Source: CAZWXH01 sp964637725 (lineage in GTDB: Bacteria > Bacillota_I > Bacilli_A > Erysipelotrichales > Coprobacillaceae). From it: a DNA stretch of 6,210 bases. Below the pieces are notes generated by a model that ran no database searches, was not told the origin of the DNA, and saw only the letters and a program-made list of their open reading frames with translations. Positions 1 through 5,745 of this stretch are shown here, piece after piece. The stretch's first letter is position 1, and each line of letters begins with the position of its first letter. Made by a program: the position numbers and the translations under genes. Location of the stretch: contig CAZWXH010000107.1 of the NCBI GenBank assembly GCA_964637725.1, forward strand, positions 1-6,210, in the 5' to 3' direction.

Positions 1-586
1 CAACTAGTTCTTCTTTGTTTTTTAATAAATATAAGTTTTTAACATTTGAAACATTAGCAATACTTTTATTTTTAGCTAAGACTTTCCATACAACTAAAGA
101 AATCGCAAAGTCTACTGAACTATGTACAAAAGTTCCTACCCCAACTAATCCAAAGACCATATATACAAAAGCTTGTGTATCCATAATTGTACCAAAGTAG
201 AATGGAATAACAATAATCATTTCAGCAATGGCATGAATAAGTGCAAGTGAACCATTGAAACCAAGTGTTTTCATTGGTGATGCAAAGGTCTCAGGTTGTT
301 TTTTAGCGTACATAGCGCCAACAAATGCCCAAATAACATGAGTTAAAGCACGAAGGACAACAATAAATGGAAAACCAGCAATTAGAAATCCAAGTGTTGT
401 ACCAATTGATACTGCTAAAGCAACCTGTGGTGATATGAATATAGCTATCATAATCGCAACATGAGAAGCTAATGTAAAGGACATAGGTCCGACAATTACC
501 TTTGGCATAAATAAAGGAATTACGGTTCCGATTGCTATTAAAATAGCTGATAAAGTCATAGTATAAATTTTGTTATGTGTATTCAT
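1..586 (-). CDS. niaX: ECF transporter S component, probable niacin-specific NiaX (3' end cut by window edge)
   Basis: Reading leftward from the ATG at 586, 195 codons stay open to the window edge. The protein is very hydrophobic, with about six membrane segments (roughly residues 8-28, 37-57, 57-76, 77-94, 113-133, 140-170). The N-terminal helix TLSAILIAIG carries the small-residue pattern of ECF S components, which bind a vitamin and dock on the shared EcfT/EcfA energising module. Stretches such as MSFTLASHVAI and VVLRALTHVIWAFVGAMY fit the NiaX (niacin) group as I remember it. The strongest support for niacin is the NiaR-like palindrome at its promoter. A good Shine-Dalgarno site (AAGGGGG on the minus strand, 595-601) lies 8 bases before the ATG. 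The charged tail (KNKEE) suggests only a few C-terminal residues are missing. No EcfA/EcfT genes are visible here, as expected for a group II S component. Family assignment is firm; substrate is inferred and another vitamin is possible. Confidence 0.8.
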   Translation of the reverse strand, partial: MNTHNKIYTMTLSAILIAIGTVIPLFMPKVIVGPMSFTLASHVAIMIAIFISPQVALAVSIGTTLGFLIAGFPFIVVLRALTHVIWAFVGAMYAKKQPETFASPMKTLGFNGSLALIHAIAEMIIVIPFYFGTIMDTQAFVYMVFGLVGVGTFVHSSVDFAISLVVWKVLAKNKSIANVSNVKNLYLLKNKEELV

Positions 587-615
587 AAATACATCCCCCT
601 TAGAATAATAAGTAT

Positions 616-635
616 ACATGTGTCAAGACACATGT
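616..635. promoter_or_regulatory. NiaR-like operator palindrome
   Basis: Perfect 9-bp inverted repeat ACATGTGTC / GACACATGT around a 2-bp centre (AA on plus, TT on minus). It lies between the leftward promoter's -10 box and the niaX Shine-Dalgarno site, so it starts at or just after the predicted transcription start. A bound repressor would block initiation or clearance. The GTGTC-TT-GACAC core matches my recollection of the NiaR (YrxA) box, the niacin-responsive repressor of NAD-synthesis and niacin-uptake genes in Bacillota. The palindrome is seen directly; the regulator's identity is inferred. Confidence 0.75.
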
Positions 636-642
636 TGGAAAT

Positions 643-670
643 ATTATATACTTTTCTTTAGCTTTGTCAA
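643..670 (-). promoter_or_regulatory. Sigma-A promoter for niaX
   Basis: On the minus strand, a consensus -35 TTGACA (665-670) is followed after 16 bp by a consensus -10 TATAAT (643-648). Transcription should start near 635-637, at the edge of the 616-635 palindrome, giving a leader of about 50 bases. Two perfect hexamers suggest a strong promoter that relies on repression for control. Confidence 0.8.
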
Positions 671-736
671 TAAAAAAAGAAAATGATATAAATGTGGCGA
701 TTATTCCTTAAGCAACTATTTTTATAAAATTAAAGA

Positions 737-765
737 TTGAAAAAGACCGTAAATACCGTTATAAT
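737..765 (+). promoter_or_regulatory. Sigma-A promoter of the VTC/DUF4956/CotH operon
   Basis: TTGAAA (737-742), a 17-bp spacer, then a perfect TATAAT (760-765). An A/T tract upstream (about 717-736) could serve as an UP-type element. The start site would fall near 771-773, giving a leader of about 40 bases before the ATG at 811. The spacer holds two direct ACCGT copies. No terminator or riboswitch-like fold is evident in the short leader. Confidence 0.8.
746..759 (+). repeat. Direct ACCGT repeat in the promoter spacer
   Basis: ACCGT occurs at 746-750 and again at 755-759, a 9-bp period, wholly between the -35 and -10 boxes. The G/C-rich pentamers stand out in an AT-rich region. They could be half-sites for a regulator that binds direct repeats, or chance. 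No known regulator is recognised. Confidence 0.35.
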
Positions 766-794
766 ATGAAATACTTGCACGGACAAGCATCTAA

Positions 795-801
795 AGAGAG
801 G
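795..801 (+). promoter_or_regulatory. Ribosome binding site deciding the VTC-gene start
   Basis: AGAGAGG lies 9 bases before the ATG at 811. It decides the start against the in-frame ATG at 766, which abuts the -10 box (760-765), lies upstream of the expected transcription start and has no Shine-Dalgarno site. Confidence 0.75.
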
Positions 802-810
802 AATTGTTAT

Positions 811-1497
811 ATGAGAGAAATTCTACGACAGGAACAGAAATATATGTGCACTGTAGATCAATATATGAGACTTAAATCAGTCTTATCTCTTTCTTTGAAA
901 GAAGATACCAATAACAGTGAGAACGGTTATGTAGTAAGAACCTTATATTTTGATACCTTATTCGATAGTGATTTCTATAATAAGGCAGATGGAATAGAGA
1001 TTAGAAAGAAGATGAGATTAAGAATTTATCATCCAGATAATCAATATGCATATTTAGAAATGAAACAAAAGCATGGAATCTATCAAAGAAAACGTTCCTT
1101 AAAAGTAACAAGACATGATGCAAAAGAACTGTGTAAGGGTAATTATTCAGTATTATTAAACTATGAAGAGGAATTTGCAAAGGAGTGCTATGTTGTCTTA
1201 AATGAAGAGATGTATTCACCAAAAGTCATTGTTGAATATGATAGATATGCATATGTATTAGATTGTAATTCTGCTCGAATTACTTTTGATTCTAAGATAA
1301 GATCAACAAGTAGTTCGTTTGATATATTTGATTCAAATTTAGTCCTAGATGATTATTTTGAACAATCAGCGGTGGTATTAGAAGTGAAGTTTGATAACTT
1401 TTTAATGAGTTATATTAAAGATTTAATTCGTTTGGAAAATCCTTCGTTGTTATCAGTAAGTAAATATTATTTAAGTAGACAAAATATTATATTATAG
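811..1497 (+). CDS. VTC domain polyphosphate polymerase-like protein
   Basis: A 228-residue soluble protein that is essentially one VTC domain (PF09359), the CYTH/triphosphate-tunnel fold. In yeast Vtc4 this domain builds polyphosphate from ATP in a tunnel lined with basic residues and a metal-binding glutamate. Visible signatures in order: RQEQKY (6-11), VRTLYFDT (42-49), GIEIRKKMRLRIY (61-73), YLEMKQK (81-87), QRKRS (92-96), IVEYDRYAY (140-148), RITFD (156-160), VVLEVKFD (188-195) and SVSKYYLSR (215-223). R69/R71, K85, R145, E191 and K218 plausibly match the Vtc4 catalytic Arg/Lys/Glu set, so it looks active. There is no SPX domain or membrane segment, as usual for bacterial versions, so it should work in the cytosol, probably against the DUF4956 membrane partner starting 12 bases downstream. 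The start at 811 is chosen from the Shine-Dalgarno site and promoter position. The family call is secure; polyphosphate as the true product is inferred. Confidence 0.9.
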   Translation: MREILRQEQKYMCTVDQYMRLKSVLSLSLKEDTNNSENGYVVRTLYFDTLFDSDFYNKADGIEIRKKMRLRIYHPDNQYAYLEMKQKHGIYQRKRSLKVTRHDAKELCKGNYSVLLNYEEEFAKECYVVLNEEMYSPKVIVEYDRYAYVLDCNSARITFDSKIRSTSSSFDIFDSNLVLDDYFEQSAVVLEVKFDNFLMSYIKDLIRLENPSLLSVSKYYLSRQNIIL

Positions 1498-1509
1498 GGG
1501 AGAGTATAT

Positions 1510-2178
1510 ATGGAAAAATATTTGTATTTGTTAGATCAAGGGAATCTATCTATGGAAAGTATTGTTTTAAATATTGGGTTTTCAATTATTATAGGATTAA
1601 TTATTTTCTTTTCATATTGGAGTACACATGCGGGGACAATATATAGTCGAAAGTTTAATGTGTCTTTAGTTATGTTAACCATTTTAACAGCTTCAGTTAT
1701 GACTGTAATAGGAAATAACCTAGCATTATCTTTAGGGATGGTCGGAGCATTATCAATTGTTCGTTTTAGAACAGCAATTAAAGATTCAAGAGATACAGTT
1801 TATATTTTTTGGGCTATTGTCATGGGAATATGCTGTGGGAGCCAAGATTACTTGGTAGCTGCAATTTGTAGTGTTGCTCTTTTTGTTGTTTTGTTAATTC
1901 TAGGAAGAATTAGAAATGATGGTAGAAAGCTTATTATTATAAAAGGGAAAAGAGATATTCAAGGAGATGTTCAAGGATATATATATCGTGTGTTTGATGG
2001 AAAATCAAAGTTAAAAGTGTTAAATACTACACCAGATAGCTTTGAAATGATTTATGAATTAAGTACCCGTCAATTAGAAGCAAAAGAAAAAGAAGGACTA
2101 ACTATTACAGATGATTTGTATAAGGTTGAAGGAGTTCTCATTGCCAATATTGTTTCTCAAACGGATGATCTATTGTAA
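1510..2178 (+). CDS. DUF4956 family polytopic membrane protein
   Basis: A 222-residue protein with hydrophobic segments at about 17-37, 50-70, 98-111 and 113-132. The loop SLGMVGALSIVRFRTAIKD (74-92) followed by SRDTVYIFWAI (93-103) is the hallmark of DUF4956 (PF16316). The last 90 residues (about 135-222) are soluble, mixed alpha/beta and probably cytoplasmic. Function is not established. The family is repeatedly found beside VTC-domain genes, as here, which suggests a membrane partner that anchors the polymerase or passes its product, by analogy with the small membrane subunit of yeast VTC. A strong Shine-Dalgarno site, GGGGAGAG (1497-1504), overlaps the last base of the upstream stop codon, which favours this ATG over the internal one at 1552. 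The next gene begins 1 base after the stop, so the pair is probably translationally coupled. Confidence 0.88.
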   Translation: MEKYLYLLDQGNLSMESIVLNIGFSIIIGLIIFFSYWSTHAGTIYSRKFNVSLVMLTILTASVMTVIGNNLALSLGMVGALSIVRFRTAIKDSRDTVYIFWAIVMGICCGSQDYLVAAICSVALFVVLLILGRIRNDGRKLIIIKGKRDIQGDVQGYIYRVFDGKSKLKVLNTTPDSFEMIYELSTRQLEAKEKEGLTITDDLYKVEGVLIANIVSQTDDLL

Positions 2179-2179
2179 T

Positions 2180-3625
2180 ATGAAATATAAGTTGATTTAT
2201 ATAGCTGTAGCAGTATGTCTATTGATTACTGCTATTTTTGCAACATATAGTAAAATCGATCAAACACATAAAAGTGAATTTCAACATCTTAATTCTAAAA
2301 AAGAAGAAAACAGTAAAACTGATGAATATCAAACCCATTTACCAATAGTAAAAATAGATACAAAGAATATTCCAATTGAAGGAACAAAGAATGCAGCTCA
2401 ATACTCTAATGCAGAAGTTATGATTATTGATAAAGAAAGTAAGATGAATAAACGTGATGATAAGGCTGATGTGAAAACGCAAGCATTGATTAAAGTGAGA
2501 GGAAATTCATCTTTCTATTTTGAAAAAAAGTCATATGATTTAAAGTTTGTAAATCAAAACGAAGCAAATAAAGTTCAAGTCATGGGAATGCCTAAAAATG
2601 ATGACTGGGTATTAAATGGCCCCTTTTTAGATAAATCATTAATGCGAAATTATCTCGCTATGAATATATCAAGTGAAATAATGGGATATGCACCAAGAGT
2701 TCGCTTTTGTGAAGTGTTTTTAAATGAAAAGTATCAAGGGTTATATCTTATGATGGAACCAATTAGTCAAGGAGAGAAAAGAATACCTATATCTAAAGTA
2801 GAAAAAGATAACGATTACACAAGTTATATATTGAGAATGGATAGAGGAAGTTTAAATGAATATAAAAACATAAATAACTTTTCAAAATATACTTTGGGAA
2901 TACCGTTAGATAAAGATTTAACCCATTATAGGATTAATATAGATTATCCTACATCAAAGAATTTAACTGATAGTAAAAAGGAATATATAGAAAAAGATTT
3001 TAGTCAGTTTGAAAAGACGTTGTATTCTTTTGACTATAATACGGGTGATTACGGATATCAGAACTATATTGATGTGAATTCTTTCGTTGATTATTATATT
3101 ATTAATGAATTTTTTCAAAACTATGATGCAGTTTTATTTTCAACATATTTATATAAAGATTTAAGAGGGAAAATCAATATAGGACCAGTATGGGATTTTA
3201 ATAATAGTATGGATAATTATGTCGAGGGTTCTAATCCAATTGAACAAACAATGCTTGAACAGAGACTTTGGTATACTATGTTGTTTAAAGATGAGAAGTT
3301 TGTAGAAAAAATTTTATACAGATATAAAGAGTTAAGAAAAACAGCTTTAAATGAAAAGAACTTACTAAAACATATTGATGATATTGAAACGTATTTAGGA
3401 AGTGCGATAGAAAGAAATTTTGATGTTTGGGGATTTAGTTTTGATTATTCAAAGGTAAATCATTTTTCAAAGTTATTACCAAAGGAAAGAAATATAACAT
3501 CACATGAGGAAGCGGTGTTAAAGATTAAAGAATTCATAGTGAATAGAGGAAGATGGTTAGATAATAATATTGAGTATTTAAAACAATATTCACATGAATC
3601 AAAGACTAAACAATTTAGACGATAG
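2180..3625 (+). CDS. CotH kinase family protein, membrane-anchored
   Basis: A 481-residue protein with an N-terminal anchor or uncleaved signal (hydrophobic 5-22 after MKYK), a polar linker (about 25-52), then a CotH domain (PF08757) over roughly 75-460. Recognisable blocks: IKVRGNSSFYFEKKSYDLKF (104-123), DDWVLNGPFLDKSLMRNYLA (141-160), VFLNEKYQGLYLMME (179-193), FVDYYIINEFFQNYDA (302-317) and GPVWDFNNSMDN (335-346). CotH proteins have an atypical protein-kinase fold; Bacillus CotH phosphorylates spore-coat proteins. This copy should face outside the membrane and is not in a sporulation context, so an envelope protein or glycan is a likelier target. The metal-site motif reads WDFN (D339 kept, N341 where WDFD is common). 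The start at 2180 is chosen because it follows the previous stop by 1 base and begins a good signal anchor; starting at 2111 would add 23 residues overlapping the DUF4956 gene. The Shine-Dalgarno site is weak, so coupling is likely. Confidence 0.88.
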   Translation: MKYKLIYIAVAVCLLITAIFATYSKIDQTHKSEFQHLNSKKEENSKTDEYQTHLPIVKIDTKNIPIEGTKNAAQYSNAEVMIIDKESKMNKRDDKADVKTQALIKVRGNSSFYFEKKSYDLKFVNQNEANKVQVMGMPKNDDWVLNGPFLDKSLMRNYLAMNISSEIMGYAPRVRFCEVFLNEKYQGLYLMMEPISQGEKRIPISKVEKDNDYTSYILRMDRGSLNEYKNINNFSKYTLGIPLDKDLTHYRINIDYPTSKNLTDSKKEYIEKDFSQFEKTLYSFDYNTGDYGYQNYIDVNSFVDYYIINEFFQNYDAVLFSTYLYKDLRGKINIGPVWDFNNSMDNYVEGSNPIEQTMLEQRLWYTMLFKDEKFVEKILYRYKELRKTALNEKNLLKHIDDIETYLGSAIERNFDVWGFSFDYSKVNHFSKLLPKERNITSHEEAVLKIKEFIVNRGRWLDNNIEYLKQYSHESKTKQFRR

Positions 3626-3634
3626 GAGAATAAA

Positions 3635-5731
3635 ATGAAAAAATATATAGTAATATGCTTTGTATTAATCGTTGGGTTCTTCTTGTGGGATATTTTTGGG
3701 CAAGAGTTAGGTCTATATATTCCTAGTCAAGGACCAGTGGAAGTATGGACGAGAAATGAAGGTAAAACTATTCAATTGGATAAAGGTAATGGATTTGAAG
3801 ACTTTGAAATTAAAGGTGTTGATTTAGGTGTTGGGTATCCTGGGAAAGCGGCAACGGATTACGCTATTAATAAAGAGACGTATAAGAGATGGTTTCAATA
3901 TATTCAAGAAATGGGCGCAAATACAATTCGTATTTATACTATCAATGGTGACGCTTTTTATGATGCGTTTTATGAATACAATAAAGATAATAAGGATCCT
4001 TTATTCTTAATCCATGGTGTTTGGCTCAATGATTATATTCTTAATTCTCATCGAGATGGTTATGATGATGGTTTTATGAACTCTATCATAAAAGATAGTC
4101 AAACAATGATTGATGTGATTCATGGTAATCGTAAGATTTTTCCAAATAAAGAGTATGGTCATGGAAATTATAAGAATGATATATCAAAGTGGGTTCTGGG
4201 ATATATTATAGGTGTTGAATGGGAAAGTGTAACGGTTGAATTTACAAATCATATGCAAGATCGTTTAACTTCTTATAAAGGTAAATATATGTATACAGTT
4301 GATAAATCATCACCTTTTGAAGCAATGATTGCACAAATTGGGGATAAGATAATTGATTATGAATCTGATAGATATGCACAGCAAAGATTGGTGGCTTTTT
4401 CAAATTGGCCGACAACTGATCCGTTAGAACACAGTGATGAAACAATAAGAGCATCGCATAAGTTTTCAAAATTAGATGTCGAACATATTAAGACAACAGG
4501 TGAATTTATTTCTGGAACTTTTGCATCTTACCATATCTATCCCTATTATCCAGATTACTTCAATTACAATGCAAGTGAAGAATATAAGGATGAAAATGGG
4601 AATAAAAATACTTATTACCATTATTTAAAACAAATTAATGATCATCATACAATACCAGTCATTATTTCAGAGTTTGGAATTCCTTCTTCTAGAGGAATGG
4701 CTCAACAGGATCAGAATACCCATCGCAATCAAGGTTTTATGAGCGAAAAACAACAAGGTCAAGCATTGGCGGATTGTTATCGTGATATTAAAAAGGCGGG
4801 TTGTGCTGGTTCGTTGATATTTAGTTGGCATGATGAATGGTTTAAAAGAACCTGGAACACTTTAAGTTATGTAGATTTAGAATATGTTAAAAATTGGAGC
4901 GATTATCAAACGAATGAACAATATTTTGGTTTACTTAGTTTTGATCCAGGAGAAAAGCGTAGTATTTGTTATGTTGATGGAAAGACTGATGAGTGGAAAA
5001 AGGATGATTTGGTTGGAAAACAAGGTGATTATTCTATTTCGATGAAATATGATGAAAAGTTTATTTATATGAAAATAGATGGATATAAAGATGAAAAGAT
5101 ATATATCCCAATTGACACATTAAACTCTATTGGAAGTCAAACAATGAAAGATAATAATATAAAGTTTGAAAGAGATAGTGATTTTGTGATTGAAATAGAT
5201 GGAAAAGAGAACAGCAGAGTCTTAGTTAATCATAGATACAATTCCTTATTAGTGATGAATAGTGATGAAGTTATCGGGAAAAACATTTATTTATATCCTC
5301 CAAATAAACATACAAATCAGTTTGATAAAATAGAATTGATGTTACAGTTAAAGGATAAAAACAGTAAAGTTGAAGATGAATCTAGAAAATATGAAACAGG
5401 TCTTTTATTACATGGAAATGCTAATCCATCAAGTAAAGATTTTAATTCACTAGCTGATTTTCATATAAATGGATCAACAGTTGAACTCAAAATACCATGG
5501 CAAATGTTAAATTTTTCAAGTCCTTCACATATGTATATTCATGATGATTACTACTTGCATTATGGTGTTGAGAAGAAAAAAATAGATGAGTTATTTATTG
5601 GTTTGGGTGATAAATCATCTGAATTAATTCAAATGAAACCTTTAAAGCTAAAAGGTTGGAAAGATAAAGTGACTTTTCATGAGAGATTAAAGGATTCATA
5701 TTATATAGTTAAGGATATGTGGAAGAAATAA
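3635..5731 (+). CDS. Membrane-anchored TIM-barrel glycoside hydrolase-like protein with C-terminal beta domain
   Basis: A 698-residue protein. Residues 3-20 form a signal anchor (no clear cleavage site or lipobox). Residues about 55-435 look like a clan GH-A (beta/alpha)8 barrel of the GH2-TIM/GH5 sort: GVDLGVGYPGK (61-71), GANTIRIYTI (94-103), FLIHGVWLNDY (124-134), GYIIGVEWES (189-198), FASYHIYPYYPDYF (296-309), PVIISEFGIPSSRG (341-354) and IFSWHDEWFKRTWN (395-408). E346 at the end of strand 7 is the likely nucleophile; E195 or E197 is the candidate acid/base, although the usual NE pair is absent. Residues about 440-698 are beta-rich, with DGKTDEW (448-454), YDEKFIYMKIDG (472-483) and SDFVIEIDG (515-523), resembling CBM9/DOMON-like sugar-binding domains. 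The C-terminus HERLKDSYYIVKDMW looks conserved in this architecture, from memory. Shine-Dalgarno AGGAGA (3624-3629) overlaps the cotH-family stop. It probably trims or modifies a glycan outside the membrane; the substrate is unknown. Confidence 0.75.
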   Translation: MKKYIVICFVLIVGFFLWDIFGQELGLYIPSQGPVEVWTRNEGKTIQLDKGNGFEDFEIKGVDLGVGYPGKAATDYAINKETYKRWFQYIQEMGANTIRIYTINGDAFYDAFYEYNKDNKDPLFLIHGVWLNDYILNSHRDGYDDGFMNSIIKDSQTMIDVIHGNRKIFPNKEYGHGNYKNDISKWVLGYIIGVEWESVTVEFTNHMQDRLTSYKGKYMYTVDKSSPFEAMIAQIGDKIIDYESDRYAQQRLVAFSNWPTTDPLEHSDETIRASHKFSKLDVEHIKTTGEFISGTFASYHIYPYYPDYFNYNASEEYKDENGNKNTYYHYLKQINDHHTIPVIISEFGIPSSRGMAQQDQNTHRNQGFMSEKQQGQALADCYRDIKKAGCAGSLIFSWHDEWFKRTWNTLSYVDLEYVKNWSDYQTNEQYFGLLSFDPGEKRSICYVDGKTDEWKKDDLVGKQGDYSISMKYDEKFIYMKIDGYKDEKIYIPIDTLNSIGSQTMKDNNIKFERDSDFVIEIDGKENSRVLVNHRYNSLLVMNSDEVIGKNIYLYPPNKHTNQFDKIELMLQLKDKNSKVEDESRKYETGLLLHGNANPSSKDFNSLADFHINGSTVELKIPWQMLNFSSPSHMYIHDDYYLHYGVEKKKIDELFIGLGDKSSELIQMKPLKLKGWKDKVTFHERLKDSYYIVKDMWKK

Positions 5732-5745
5732 AGGGGGTGTAAGGG

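Noticed and set aside
15..200. Plus-strand open frame of 61 codons
   Set aside because: It lies antisense to the well-supported NiaX-type gene, has no Shine-Dalgarno site and shows no recognisable domain.
621..626. TTGACA on the minus strand inside the palindrome as a second -35 box
   Set aside because: No acceptable -10 lies 16-18 bp downstream (that position falls on the Shine-Dalgarno region), whereas the promoter at 643-670 is complete.
587..810. Possible riboswitch or small RNA in the divergent intergenic region
   Set aside because: Both leaders are short (about 40-50 bases) and the only strong symmetry is the 20-bp operator; no conserved riboswitch core or terminator hairpin with a T-tract is seen.
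1001..1222. Minus-strand open frame inside the VTC gene
   Set aside because: It overlaps a conserved VTC domain, is low-complexity (Leu/His-rich) and has no promoter or ribosome site.
2180..3625. Spore-coat role for the CotH-family gene
   Set aside because: The protein has a membrane anchor, sits in an envelope-type operon behind a sigma-A promoter and has no sporulation neighbours; CotH is a broad family.
3828..4010. Plus-strand open frame of 60 codons within the hydrolase-like gene
   Set aside because: It is out of frame inside the conserved barrel region and its translation has no coherent features.
4242..4469. Minus-strand open frame within the hydrolase-like gene
   Set aside because: It is antisense to conserved coding sequence, with no initiation signals.
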